Assembly (NCBI RefSeq): GCF_014138435.1
Contig: NZ_JACJIM010000007.1
Span: forward strand, 62,001 to 126,000
Length of the DNA: 64,000 bases
Source of the DNA: Methylobacterium fujisawaense
Lineage (GTDB): Bacteria; Pseudomonadota; Alphaproteobacteria; Rhizobiales; Beijerinckiaceae
Direction: 5' to 3'
In this document: piece after piece, positions 10,619 through 18,859 of the stretch
Numbering within the stretch: position 1 is the stretch's first letter
How the letters are laid out: each line of letters opens with the position of its first letter
The notes under the pieces: model-generated
Seen by the model: only the letters and a program-made list of their open reading frames with translations
Told to the model about the DNA's origin: nothing
The model's database searches: none
Position numbers and translations under genes: made by a program

Positions 10619-11251
10619 ATGGGCGCGGGGCTTCTCAAGACGGTTCGGGGGATGCTGGTCGGAGCAGCGACGCTGCTCGGCCTCGCCGCCACGGCCCAGG
10701 CGCAGACGCTTGCGAGCCTGCCGACGGAAGACAATGCCCGGGTGCTGGGCGACGCCAAGCCGATCGCGGCCTGGGTGACCTTTTGCCAGAACTACGCGGC
10801 CGAATGCGCGCTCGACCGGGGCGAACCGGCCCGGATCAGCCTGACGCCCGCGACCTGGGCGACGATCGTGTCGGTGAACCGGCGGGTCAACAAGGCGGTC
10901 GAGCCGATGACCGATCAGGACCACCTGCACGTGGCCGACCGGTGGGATCTGGCCGAGGACGGCATCGGCGACTGCGAGGACTTCCAGCTGCTCAAGCGCC
11001 ATCTGCTGGCCCAGGCCGGCCTGCCGCGGCGGGCGATGCGCATGACCGTGGTGATCGACGAGAAGGGCGAGGGCCACGCGGTGCTCACCCTGATCACCGA
11101 CCGGGGCGACCTGGTGCTCGACAACAAGACCAACGCGATCCTGCCCTGGCACAAGACCGGCTACGTGTTCATCAAGCGCGAGAGCCAGGACGCCGTCGCC
11201 TGGGTCTCGCTCGGCGGCGTCACCTCCCCGGTCACCACCGCCAACCGCTGA
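10619..11251 (+). CDS. transglutaminase-like cysteine peptidase (BTLCP), copy 1
   Basis: A 210-residue secreted protein with a signal peptide (KTVRGMLVGAATLLGLAATAQAQ) and a bacterial transglutaminase-like cysteine peptidase domain (Peptidase_C93, the family that includes LapG). The catalytic triad is readable as C119 in GIGDCEDFQLLKR, H153 in GEGHAVLTL and D168 in LVLDNK. In LapG-type systems such peptidases cut surface adhesins under c-di-GMP control, but no LapD or giant adhesin gene is nearby, so the target is unknown. A close paralogue follows at 11835-12542 after one small opposite-strand gene. Confidence 0.85.
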   Translation: MGAGLLKTVRGMLVGAATLLGLAATAQAQTLASLPTEDNARVLGDAKPIAAWVTFCQNYAAECALDRGEPARISLTPATWATIVSVNRRVNKAVEPMTDQDHLHVADRWDLAEDGIGDCEDFQLLKRHLLAQAGLPRRAMRMTVVIDEKGEGHAVLTLITDRGDLVLDNKTNAILPWHKTGYVFIKRESQDAVAWVSLGGVTSPVTTANR

Positions 11252-11257
11252 TCCGTC

Positions 11258-11515
11258 TCAGGCCGCCCGGCTCAGCGACGGCTGGGCAAGGCTCGCCACA
11301 TAGGCCTCGACCCGGCCGATGAAGGCAGCGAGATGGGGGGCGACGCCGCGAAGGCTGGCGAGATCCCGCACCAGGATGTCCCGCGACAGCGCCCTGTCGC
11401 CCTCGCTCGGCGCATCGGCGAGATAGGAATCCACCGCGTGCTCCGCGATATTGATCGCGCCGGCCCGACCATCCTCGGCGAGCGCTCTGATCACCTGCTG
11501 GATGGCGGGCTGCAT
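11258..11515 (-). CDS. hypothetical small helical protein
   Basis: An 85-residue protein I do not recognise. It has no signal peptide or membrane segment; the sequence is alanine-rich and predicted mostly helical. The ATG at 11515 is preceded by a good ribosome site (aggaaagg) on the minus strand, which argues for a real gene. It is convergent with the first BTLCP peptidase (7 bp between stops) and lies between the two peptidase paralogues. Confidence 0.6.
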   Translation of the reverse strand: MQPAIQQVIRALAEDGRAGAINIAEHAVDSYLADAPSEGDRALSRDILVRDLASLRGVAPHLAAFIGRVEAYVASLAQPSLSRAA

Positions 11516-11834
11516 TGCGGGTCCTTTCCTCAGGCGCAGTCCCGTCCGCGACGGGCTGGCTGGCTTCTTGCAATTCGATAGGGCCCGCCGCGAATCCTGC
11601 GCGTGAGCATCCCTGAGAAGCCGGCAAAACTGACCTGAATCAAGACCCTCGGAGGGGGCGCAGAGCGGCTATTCGCTCCGTGCATGTGTTTCGGGTCAGC
11701 TCTGCGGATGCAAACGTCTCTTAAATCGGAACCGATAGGGCTCGACGCGCGTTGTCAGTCTCGCCCTGACCCATTGTGCGTCGCACGTGGTCGTGTCACC
11801 CTTCCGTCATCATCGGGCGGCGGGGGCTTGGGCC

Positions 11835-12542
11835 ATGCGGCACGCGGATGGCGGAATCTCGTGTCAGGTGTTCGGCGCCCTGCAATGGCGGGGCTGGGCT
11901 CATGCGGTGCGCCGGGCGCGCCAAGCCGCGAGCTTCGCGCTGGTGGGCGCGATCCTCACGATGGGCGGCGCGACGACCCATGCCCATGCCCGGCTCGTTC
12001 TTCCGGATCAGGTGACCGCCGTCGAACAGGCTGGGTCGGTGCGCGCCATCGCGGGCTGGACGGATTTCTGCGCGCGGACGCCCCAGGAATGCGTGGTCGA
12101 CATTGCCGAGCCCAACGCGATCCCGCTCACCATGGCGGTGTGGCGGACCCTGCAGAGCGTCAACCGTCGAGTGAACGCCCGCATCAAGCCCATCACCGAT
12201 CAGGCCCATTGGGGCGTCGTGGATCGCTGGGATTTTCCCGATGACGGCTTCGGTGACTGCGAGGATTACCAGTTGCTGAAACGGCGGATGCTGGTGGAGC
12301 GCGGCCTGCCGCGGCGTGCCCTGCTGATGACCGTGGTCATCGATGAGACCAACGAAGGCCACGCGGTGCTCACGGTTCGCACCGATCGCGGCGACTTCAT
12401 TCTCGACAACAAGACCGACGCGATCCGCTCCTGGCGGCGTACCGGCTACAGCTTCATCAAGCAGGCCGGTCAGGACGGGCCGGCCTGGGTCTCCCTCGAG
12501 GGCAAGGACGGCACCGCACAGGTCGCCACCGCCGAGCCCTGA
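11835..12542 (+). CDS. transglutaminase-like cysteine peptidase (BTLCP), copy 2
   Basis: A second BTLCP/Peptidase_C93 protein, about 235 residues from the ATG at 11835. A GTG at 11787 would add 16 residues and a GTG at 11907 would give a more usual signal peptide length. A hydrophobic stretch, ASFALVGAILTMGGATTHAHA, is the likely export signal. The triad is C142 in GFGDCEDYQLLKR, H176 in NEGHAVLTV and D191 in FILDNK. It is clearly paralogous to the copy at 10619-11251 over the whole domain. The start is the least certain part of this call. Confidence 0.8.
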   Translation: MRHADGGISCQVFGALQWRGWAHAVRRARQAASFALVGAILTMGGATTHAHARLVLPDQVTAVEQAGSVRAIAGWTDFCARTPQECVVDIAEPNAIPLTMAVWRTLQSVNRRVNARIKPITDQAHWGVVDRWDFPDDGFGDCEDYQLLKRRMLVERGLPRRALLMTVVIDETNEGHAVLTVRTDRGDFILDNKTDAIRSWRRTGYSFIKQAGQDGPAWVSLEGKDGTAQVATAEP

Positions 12543-12548
12543 ATCTGG

Positions 12549-12878
12549 TCAGACGCCGACCAGCATCGCGGCGAGGTCAAGGGCGACCCGGCCCGAGAGC
12601 AGGCTCCAGCCGCACGCGACGATGGTCGCCAGCATCACGAACGGCATCGGCCGGCCCTCGATCCGCCGGCCGCGCACCGTGTTGCGCAGGATGATGAACG
12701 GCGCCGAAAAGGCCAGCATCGGCAGGGCGGCCACTGCCGGGAGGCCGCCCCGCTCCAGCAGGCTGAAGCTCGCCCGCCGCGCTGCGAACAGCTCGAAGGC
12801 GCTGGCGATCAAGCCGGACAGTGCCAGTCCGATGCACAGGGTCCGGATCGACTCGATGGCGGCGGGCGTGAGGACCAT
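12549..12878 (-). CDS. hypothetical membrane protein, three predicted helices
   Basis: A 109-residue protein with about three hydrophobic segments (near residues 11-30, 47-64 and 80-108) and a basic loop NTVRGRRIEGRPMP between the second and third. The ATG at 12878 has a clear AGGAG ribosome site. I cannot assign a function. It is convergent with the second BTLCP peptidase (6 bp between stops). Confidence 0.65.
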   Translation of the reverse strand: MVLTPAAIESIRTLCIGLALSGLIASAFELFAARRASFSLLERGGLPAVAALPMLAFSAPFIILRNTVRGRRIEGRPMPFVMLATIVACGWSLLSGRVALDLAAMLVGV

Positions 12879-13022
12879 TATTCGCGCTCCTGATACAGGT
12901 TGCGCGCACTGTACTCATGCCGTTTACCGCTTGTTAAGCACGAGTCTTGGGTAGCGTTAATCCGTGCACAGGCGTGGGCCGGCGCAGCCCCACCGGGGAT
13001 GCGGGGTCAGCCGCGTCGTCGG

Positions 13023-13238
13023 CTAGGCCTCTTCCTCGAGATCGATGTCGAGAATTGCCATCCGGAAGACGAAGGAATCGTCGCCATCCTCCTTGTCGTC
13101 GGCGATCACGCCGATCGATTCCTCGCCGATGAATACCTCGGCGGAGTCGCCGGTCTTCATCGCCGTGAGGCGGATGTTGTTGTTCGCGAACTTGCGGCGC
13201 AGATAGTCCTGAAGCTTCGCGGTCTCGGCTTTGGTCAC
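13023..13238 (-). CDS. DUF3126 family protein
   Basis: A 71-residue acidic protein matching my recollection of DUF3126: KLQDYLRRKFANNNIRL near the start, AEVFIGEESIGVI in the middle and MAILDIDLEEEA at the end. I chose the GTG at 13238 because a ribosome site (aggggag) lies 10 bases upstream and family members start just before KAE-KLQDYLRRKF; an upstream ATG at 13313 would add 25 basic residues. The function is unknown. It sits 93 bp downstream of cysE on the same strand, a pairing I associate with Rhizobiales. Confidence 0.85.
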   Translation of the reverse strand: MTKAETAKLQDYLRRKFANNNIRLTAMKTGDSAEVFIGEESIGVIADDKEDGDDSFVFRMAILDIDLEEEA

Positions 13239-13331
13239 GCTGATCGATCTCCCCTGGCGGCGCTGGCGCCGCGGATGGGCCGAGGGCTTGCCACGCCTCG
13301 GGCGGAGCGGCAAGCGCGACGGCGTTGCGGT

Positions 13332-14183
13332 TCAGATCCCGTCGCCCAAGTGGATGAACTGGTCTAAGGCGACGAACTGGTCCATCGCCCGGGCGGGATC
13401 GTCGCAGCCTGCGGTGCCGACCACCCGCGCCGGCACGCCGACCACCGTGGTGTTGGGCGGTACCGGTCTCAGCACGACCGAGCCGGCCGCCACCCGGGCG
13501 CAGGCGCCGACCTCGATATTGCCCAGGATCTTGGCGCCGGCGCCGATCATCACGCCGCGGCGGATCTTGGGGTGGCGGTCGCCGCGCTGCTTGCCGGTGC
13601 CGCCCAGCGTCACGGCGTGGAGGATCGACACGTCGTCCTCGATCACCGCGGTCGAGCCGACCACAAGCCCCGTGGCGTGGTCGAGGAAGACGCCCCGCCC
13701 GATCCGCGCCGCCGGATGGATGTCGCACTGGAACACCTCCGAGACCCGGCTCTGGAGGTAGAGAGCGAGGTCGCGCCGGCCGCGGTTCCAGACATGATGG
13801 GCGAGGCGGTAAGCCTGGAGCGCGTGGAACCCCTTGAAGTAGAGGACCGGTTCCAGCGCCCGGAGTGTCGCCGGATCCCGGTCGATCACCGCGCCGATAT
13901 CGGCGCGGAAGGCCTGCCCGATGTCCGGGTCCACCGTGATCGCCTCATGGAAGGCGTGGGCGACGAGTTCTGCCGGCAGCGACGGATGCCCCAGCCGGGC
14001 GGCGACCCGGTGGGAGACCGCGCCCTCCAGCGTGGTGTGGTTCAGGATCGTCGCCACGATGAAGGAGGCGAGCTGCGGCTCGGTGCGCAGGACATCCTCC
14101 GCCTCGGCGCGCAGCCGCGACCAGACCGGGTCGAGGTGCGTGAGGTCGTGCGACTGGTGCGTGAAGGCAGGACTGGCGCTCAT
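13332..14183 (-). CDS. cysE: serine O-acetyltransferase
   Basis: A 283-residue enzyme that acetylates L-serine with acetyl-CoA, the first step of cysteine synthesis. The N-terminal helical domain (about residues 15-145) is followed by a left-handed beta-helix of hexapeptide repeats. The active-site region is DIHPAARIGRGVFLDHATG followed by HAVTLGGTGKQRGDRHPKI. The C-terminal tail after ARVVG is the part that in this family binds cysteine synthase and takes part in cysteine feedback. I chose the ATG at 14183 over one at 14300 because the extra 39 residues are arginine-rich and unlike the family. Confidence 0.93.
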   Translation of the reverse strand: MSASPAFTHQSHDLTHLDPVWSRLRAEAEDVLRTEPQLASFIVATILNHTTLEGAVSHRVAARLGHPSLPAELVAHAFHEAITVDPDIGQAFRADIGAVIDRDPATLRALEPVLYFKGFHALQAYRLAHHVWNRGRRDLALYLQSRVSEVFQCDIHPAARIGRGVFLDHATGLVVGSTAVIEDDVSILHAVTLGGTGKQRGDRHPKIRRGVMIGAGAKILGNIEVGACARVAAGSVVLRPVPPNTTVVGVPARVVGTAGCDDPARAMDQFVALDQFIHLGDGI

Positions 14184-14410
14184 AGGCGGATGCTCATGTC
14201 CGGAACTTCGGATTCGCTGTCGGTCATGCCTGCGGCGGCGGACCCGTCGCCCGATTGAGCGGAAGGGGACGCTGTCCGGGGCGGAAACGGGCCGGGCCAT
14301 CGCTGGGCCGCGTGTTCGGACCTAGCGTGGTGCGCTGCACCGCCGCGATCAAGGGCCGGCGCGACCCGAAAGCCGCATTGGCCGCATGGCTGTCAGCGAA
14401 CGAGCGACGG

Positions 14411-15295
14411 TCAGTCCGCCAACGGCGCAGCTTGGCCGAACCGCGCCTCGATGGCTGCCGTCAGGCGGTCCAGCATCGTCTGGACCGGGATGTTGGAGGT
14501 GTCCACCGTGGCGGGTGCCCGCGCGTAGAGCGGCTCGCGGCTCGCCAGGACGGCTCGCAGTTCCTGCATCGCAGAGGCATGGTCGCCCGTCGTGGCGAGG
14601 TGCCCCTGTTCGCGGACCCGGCTCATGTGCTCCTCCGGCCGCGCGCGCAGCCAGATCGTGTAGAAGGCTTGCAGCAGAAGGTCGTAGGTCAACGGCTCCG
14701 CAACGATCCCGCCGCTCGTGGCCAGAATCAGCGGCCCGGGATGCTCGGTGAGGCGACGCAGGGCCGCCTGCTCCAGCCGGCGGTAGCCCTCCTGGCCGTA
14801 GATCGCGAAGATCTCCTGGACCGAGAGGGCGTTCTCCCGTTCGATCTCGGCATTGAGTTCCACGAAGGTCCAGCCCAGGCGCTCGGCCGCGAGCTTGCCA
14901 AGGGTCGATTTGCCGGCGCCGCGCAGGCCGATCAGCGCTACCCGCGGGCGGTTGCTCGATTCCGGTCGGCTACCGCCGGATAGGGCGTCCTTGGCGGCGG
15001 CGATCTGGGCCGGGCTGGCCTGGGCGAGCAGGTCGCGCACCACCGGCCAATCGGGCAGCCCGTCATTGCCGGTGATCAGGTCGTCCAGTCGCACGCCCAT
15101 GGCGTTGGCCACCCGCCGGAGCAGGATGATGGAGACGTTGCCCTGGCCGCCTTCCAGCTGCGCGATGTAGCGCTCGGACAGGCCGGAGGTCTGTGACAGA
15201 ACCTTGCGCGACAGACCGCGCACGGTGCGCGCGTGCCTGACGCGGCGCCCGAGGTCTGTGAGAAAAAGTGATTCCTGTTCAACCACGCCGCTCAT
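14411..15295 (-). CDS. XRE family regulator with shikimate kinase-like domain (BzdR/BoxR type)
   Basis: A 294-residue two-domain protein. Residues 12-72 form an XRE-type helix-turn-helix (LGRRVRHARTVRGLSRKVLS...YIAQLEGGQGNVS). From residue 117 there is a shikimate-kinase fold with an intact P-loop, GLRGAGKST (123-131). The Asp-x-Asp that contacts metal and shikimate in true AroK is replaced by ELN (146-148), so catalysis on shikimate is unlikely. This architecture is that of BzdR/BoxR, regulators of benzoyl-CoA catabolism that sense benzoyl-CoA through the kinase-like domain. No box or bzd genes are in the window, so the regulon is unknown. It is often mislabelled as shikimate kinase. Confidence 0.85.
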   Translation of the reverse strand: MSGVVEQESLFLTDLGRRVRHARTVRGLSRKVLSQTSGLSERYIAQLEGGQGNVSIILLRRVANAMGVRLDDLITGNDGLPDWPVVRDLLAQASPAQIAAAKDALSGGSRPESSNRPRVALIGLRGAGKSTLGKLAAERLGWTFVELNAEIERENALSVQEIFAIYGQEGYRRLEQAALRRLTEHPGPLILATSGGIVAEPLTYDLLLQAFYTIWLRARPEEHMSRVREQGHLATTGDHASAMQELRAVLASREPLYARAPATVDTSNIPVQTMLDRLTAAIEARFGQAAPLAD

Positions 15296-15629
15296 GGCGC
15301 CGTTCGCTTTCCTGCCAGCTTGAGAGCAGGGTCGGTGCCCTGCATGCCTGCCGCTTCGAGATCGATCGCGCCCTACCGTACCGTCGGGCGATAGAATGCC
15401 CGACCTCGCGCGCCTGAACCGGCGTTCCTGCCCTGAGATCCGTCGCGCGCCATGCGCGCACGGCCGCTGTTTTGCGGCTTCGGTCCGTGCCGATCCAACC
15501 ACGTTGCTGGCGTGGCGCCTATGTGTTGCGGAACGGTGCGATGGTCAAGCCTTGGGCATGATCCTTGTGTGGGCAGAGGGCCGATCCGCACCGGGTTCCC
15601 CGACGCGCGGCCGCTCCGGAATGGCGGAG
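15296..15629. other. non-coding gap upstream of the XRE/SK-like regulator
   Basis: These 334 bases separate the regulator start from the stop of the lytic transglycosylase, both on the minus strand. They should contain the regulator promoter and the transglycosylase 3' end. I see no convincing gene, no terminator with a T-run, and only a short GCATGC palindrome about 45 bp upstream of the regulator. Confidence 0.5.
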
Positions 15630-16625
15630 CTACTCGACCGGGAGAGCGGTGGCCTCGCGCACGGGGGCCGCGGCCGGGGCGCGGCGCGGCGTGGCGGCGG
15701 CGAGCATCTGCAGGGACGGGCGACGCGGCGGCAGCGGCACCTCGATCGCCTCGACCGCCGCCTCGTTGGCCGGTGCCGAAGCGGCGGCCGGGGACATCGG
15801 AGCGGATGCTGCCGTGGCCTGTGGCGAGAGCCGGAGTTCCGCGATCTGCGCCGGCGCGGCCTCCGTCGCCGCCAGGGCGCTCCCGAGACCCGCGGGTCGA
15901 CGCGGCGGCAGCGGCACCTCCACGGACGGAACCGCCGCCGCCTGCGCGGCGGCCGGAGTCGCCGCAGAATTCGCGGCTGAAGCCGCGGCGGGATCTAGGG
16001 ACAGGCTGGCGAGCTCGATCGTGGTGCCGGCCAGGGCGGCCGGTCGACGCGGCGGCAGCGGCACCTCGACGGCCTCGGTCGGGACCTCCGCCACTGCGGC
16101 CGCGGTGGGCGCGTAGGCCAGGGCTGAGGCCGCCGCGGTGTTCCGGGTCTCGGCGGCACCGCCGCTGAACAGGCTCGCCAGGGCGCTGGCCGAGGCCGCG
16201 ACGGGCGCCACCACCGCGGCGACTTCCGTGGAAATGCCCTGGCGCTTGGCTGCGTAGTAGTAGCCGCGGTTATAGTATTGATACGCTTGGCCGAGATTGC
16301 CCTTGGCGGTCCGATAGGCGCCGGCAAGATAGGCCACGCCGTAGCGAAGGTTGGTTTCGGGATCGTACAGGCCGGCCGCATCGCCGGTGTAGCCGAGGCT
16401 GCGGGCAGTCGCGTGCTTGATCTGCATCAGGCCGAGGGCGCTGCCGCCCTTGGCCCGCGGGTTGTAGTTGCTCTCGCGCTTGACGACGGCGTGAACGAAG
16501 CTTGCCGGCACGCCGTTCGCCTTGGCCTGCTGCTCGATCAACGCGTCGATATTGTCGTGCGCGCTCTGCCCGAAGGCGGCTGCGGGCACGACCGCGAGGA
16601 CGGCGGCCAGGATGAGGCGATGCAT
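15630..16625 (-). CDS. lytic transglycosylase with repeated proline-rich tail
   Basis: A 331-residue exported protein. It has a signal peptide (MHRLILAAVLAVVPAAAFGQS) and an SLT/goose-lysozyme-like domain with the catalytic glutamate at E51 in VVKRESNYNP, followed by ALGLMQIK and YDPETNLRYGVAYL. These enzymes cleave peptidoglycan glycan strands to anhydro-muropeptides. The C-terminal half is Ala/Pro-rich and carries three copies of EVPLPPRRP (about residues 183, 233 and 290) spaced by some 50 residues. I chose the ATG at 16625; a TTG at 16658 would add 11 residues ahead of the signal peptide. Confidence 0.88.
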   Translation of the reverse strand: MHRLILAAVLAVVPAAAFGQSAHDNIDALIEQQAKANGVPASFVHAVVKRESNYNPRAKGGSALGLMQIKHATARSLGYTGDAAGLYDPETNLRYGVAYLAGAYRTAKGNLGQAYQYYNRGYYYAAKRQGISTEVAAVVAPVAASASALASLFSGGAAETRNTAAASALAYAPTAAAVAEVPTEAVEVPLPPRRPAALAGTTIELASLSLDPAAASAANSAATPAAAQAAAVPSVEVPLPPRRPAGLGSALAATEAAPAQIAELRLSPQATAASAPMSPAAASAPANEAAVEAIEVPLPPRRPSLQMLAAATPRRAPAAAPVREATALPVE

Positions 16626-16813
16626 TCCGAGACCCGGTGCTGCTTGTTCTGTGGTCAAGCTAGGTCACGGGGAAATGAGGCCGGAAAGCGGCCCCGGTTC
16701 GGCAGCCTGTGGGCGGCCGGGGCGTCGGGAGCGTTTGTGATCCGCGGGCCACAGCGACGCAACACGCGGCGGCGCGGCGATCCAAAGGGATGCCCGGGGC
16801 GGCGGCCGGGCGG

Positions 16814-17635
16814 TCAGGGAAGGAGGAAGCGCTCGACCGCATGGGCGAAGCCGTCCGCGTCGTTGCTGTCGGTGACCGCGCGCGCAGCCGCCTTCACCGC
16901 CGCTTCGGCATTGCCCATCGCCACGGAGAATCCGCTGTGCGCGAACATCGGACGGTCGTTGCCGGCATCGCCGAAGGTGGCGATCCGCTCCGGCGGGATG
17001 GCGAGATGCGCGCTCATCCAGGTGACGAATCGCCCCTTGTCGAGATGGGGTGGCGTCACGTCGAGGTAGTATTTCTGCGAACGGTGGATGGTGGCTTGAC
17101 CGGCCAGGGCCGCCCCGATCCGGGCTTCGCAGGCTGCCAGATGGGCGTGGTCGCGGCTGACGCCGACGATCTTGGCTGCGCTCCCCATGAGTGGGCCGAG
17201 ATCGGCGACGACGCGGGGCTCCGCGCCGATCGTGCGGCGTTCGAGGTCGGCATAGGGGCCCTCCGGATCGCGCAGCCACCACGCCCCCTCGGCGAAGACC
17301 CAGACGTCAAGTCCCTCGGCCAACAGCCGGTCGAGGGCCGACCGGGCCGCCGCCTCGGGGATGGTCCGTTCCTCGATGGTCGAGAGGTCCGGCCGCACGA
17401 CGCTCGCGCCGTTGAACGCCCCCATCGGCAGGTCGAGCTCGAGTTCGGCGACCAGATTCCGCAGCCCGATCGGCGGCCGGGCCGAGGCGATGCTGAAGCC
17501 GATGCCGGCCGCTCTCAGCCGCCGGACGGCCGTGACCGTCGCCTCGGTCAGGCGCTTGTCGCCGGTCACCAGGGTTCCATCGACGTCCGAGATCACCAGG
17601 TCGATGCCCGAAGCCTTGCCTGATCCTGCAATCAT
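16814..17635 (-). CDS. HAD superfamily hydrolase, Cof type
   Basis: A 273-residue HAD phosphatase of the Cof (class IIB cap) type. Motif I is DVDGTLVTGDKRL near residue 17, motif II the serine in SIASARPP, and the C-terminal motif is GDAGNDRPMF with the downstream Ser/Ala-Met-Gly-Asn segment SVAMGNAEAAVK. Members dephosphorylate sugar phosphates or cofactors such as PLP; the substrate cannot be told. The start ATG at 17635 lies only 4 bp after the stop of the gluconokinase gene, so the two form an operon and a sugar-phosphate substrate is plausible. Confidence 0.9.
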   Translation of the reverse strand: MIAGSGKASGIDLVISDVDGTLVTGDKRLTEATVTAVRRLRAAGIGFSIASARPPIGLRNLVAELELDLPMGAFNGASVVRPDLSTIEERTIPEAAARSALDRLLAEGLDVWVFAEGAWWLRDPEGPYADLERRTIGAEPRVVADLGPLMGSAAKIVGVSRDHAHLAACEARIGAALAGQATIHRSQKYYLDVTPPHLDKGRFVTWMSAHLAIPPERIATFGDAGNDRPMFAHSGFSVAMGNAEAAVKAAARAVTDSNDADGFAHAVERFLLP

Positions 17636-17639
17636 CCGC

Positions 17640-18212
17640 TCACTTCCCAACCGTATCCCGGCGCATTTCGGCCGCGAGTTCCGCGACCACCCGGTCGGCA
17701 ATGGCCTCGGGCGATTCGCGGATGCCGACCGTGATCGGGTGTTCATCGGCCCCCGGAATCTCCAGGGCCGCAAACTGGCTGTCCAAGAGAAGCGGCGGCA
17801 TGAAATGGCCCTGCCGCTCGGCGAGGCGCTGAGCGATCAGGGTCCGGTCGCCGTCCAGATAGACGAGGCGAACCCGCTGGCTCCCGCGGGTGAGAACGTC
17901 CCGGTACGCGCGGCGGAGGGCCGAACAGGCCACCACGCTCGACTCGCCAGCGTCGAGGCGCTGCTGGATCCAAGTCGCAATCCGGGCCAGCCAGGGCGCG
18001 CGATCCGCATCGTCGAGGGCGAGGCCCGCATGCATCTTCGCCACGTGCTCCGGCGTGTGAAAGCTGTCGCCGTCCACGAAGATCCAGCCAAGCGTCTCGG
18101 CGATCAGCGCCGCCACGGTGCTCTTCCCGGAACCCGAGACGCCCATGACAACGAGCACCTGACCGGCGGCGGCCGTTCCGGCATCCGGCGCCGGCTCCGA
18201 TTGGGACGTCAT
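17640..18212 (-). CDS. gluconokinase
   Basis: A 190-residue P-loop kinase of the GntK family that phosphorylates gluconate to 6-phosphogluconate. The Walker A GVSGSGKST is near residues 24-32. Family blocks follow: DGDSFHTPEHVAKMHAGLAL, DDADRAPWLARIA, CSALRRAYRDVLT and the C-terminal RQGHFMPPLLLDSQFAALE. I chose the ATG at 18212; a GTG at 18257 would add 15 residues. The gene leads a two-gene unit with the HAD hydrolase. Confidence 0.92.
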   Translation of the reverse strand: MTSQSEPAPDAGTAAAGQVLVVMGVSGSGKSTVAALIAETLGWIFVDGDSFHTPEHVAKMHAGLALDDADRAPWLARIATWIQQRLDAGESSVVACSALRRAYRDVLTRGSQRVRLVYLDGDRTLIAQRLAERQGHFMPPLLLDSQFAALEIPGADEHPITVGIRESPEAIADRVVAELAAEMRRDTVGK

Positions 18213-18322
18213 CCGGACCACCCTGGCTCCGAGGCGCGTCGGGGCGCTGCCCCTCACATGAATAGGAGCGGGTTTCCAGAAGGGAAGATCGCCGGGGATG
18301 CAAACGGGCCGCGGCGCCCGCA

Positions 18323-18348
18323 GGAACCGCGGCGCGGCCGGGCGCGTT
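18323..18348 (+). promoter_or_regulatory. candidate EcfG (general stress sigma) promoter
   Basis: GGAAC at 18323-18327 is followed after exactly 17 bases by CGTT at 18345-18348, a full match to the GGAAC-N16/17-CGTT consensus of EcfG-type sigma factors that run the alphaproteobacterial PhyR general stress response. It lies about 40 bp ahead of the DUF3072 gene, the right distance for its promoter. The assignment is by consensus only. Confidence 0.65.
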
Positions 18349-18387
18349 CACCCCGCAGACGCCGAACATTTAGGGAACATGAGTCGC

Positions 18388-18672
18388 ATGGCTAGCACAA
18401 CCGCGAAGGCAACACCGAAGGCCGGCCGGGGTACCGGATCGAATCAGGACGCTACGGAGAACCCCAAGACCGACCCGAAGGACGTGTCGAACCAGATCAA
18501 GGATCCGGATCAGTGGACGACTGGCGGCGAGCCGATGACCGGCGCGCAGGCTTCCTATCTGAAGACGCTCTCGGAAGAGGCCAAGGAGCCGGCGGCGTTC
18601 GATCCTGACCTCGACAAGGCCGAAGCCTCGAAGCGGATCGAAGACCTTCGCCATAAGGCCGGCCACGCCTGA
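18388..18672 (+). CDS. DUF3072 domain protein
   Basis: A small hydrophilic protein of 94 residues from the ATG at 18388 (an ATG at 18379 would give 97). The N-terminal half is low-complexity and charged. The C-terminal half carries the DUF3072 pattern: EPMTGAQASYLKTLSEEA, then FDPDLDKAEASKRIEDLR. The function is unknown. A candidate general-stress promoter directly upstream suggests it is induced by stress. It diverges from gluconokinase. Confidence 0.85.
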   Translation: MASTTAKATPKAGRGTGSNQDATENPKTDPKDVSNQIKDPDQWTTGGEPMTGAQASYLKTLSEEAKEPAAFDPDLDKAEASKRIEDLRHKAGHA

Positions 18673-18859
18673 GCCAAGCCGGGCGCGTTTCCCCCAGGCG
18701 CGCCCGTCGCCGTGTACGTCCGGGCGGCGTATCCCGGCCGGAATGGACAAGGTGGCCTGTTTCGAACACCTCGTTAAGCCGGCGGCAATGGCGAGAGGTT
18801 ATCCCCCATGCAGCGCGTGAGGCCGCGCGGGCAGCGGGACTGAAAAGGCACGTTCGACC

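Noticed and set aside
12932..12955. Two TTAA boxes upstream of the membrane protein gene as a CtrA site
   Set aside because: The spacing is 19 bases instead of the required 7.
14411..15295. Annotation as shikimate kinase (aroK)
   Set aside because: The N-terminal XRE helix-turn-helix and the loss of the substrate-binding Asp-x-Asp indicate a BoxR/BzdR-type regulator. The aroK-aroB arrangement is also absent.
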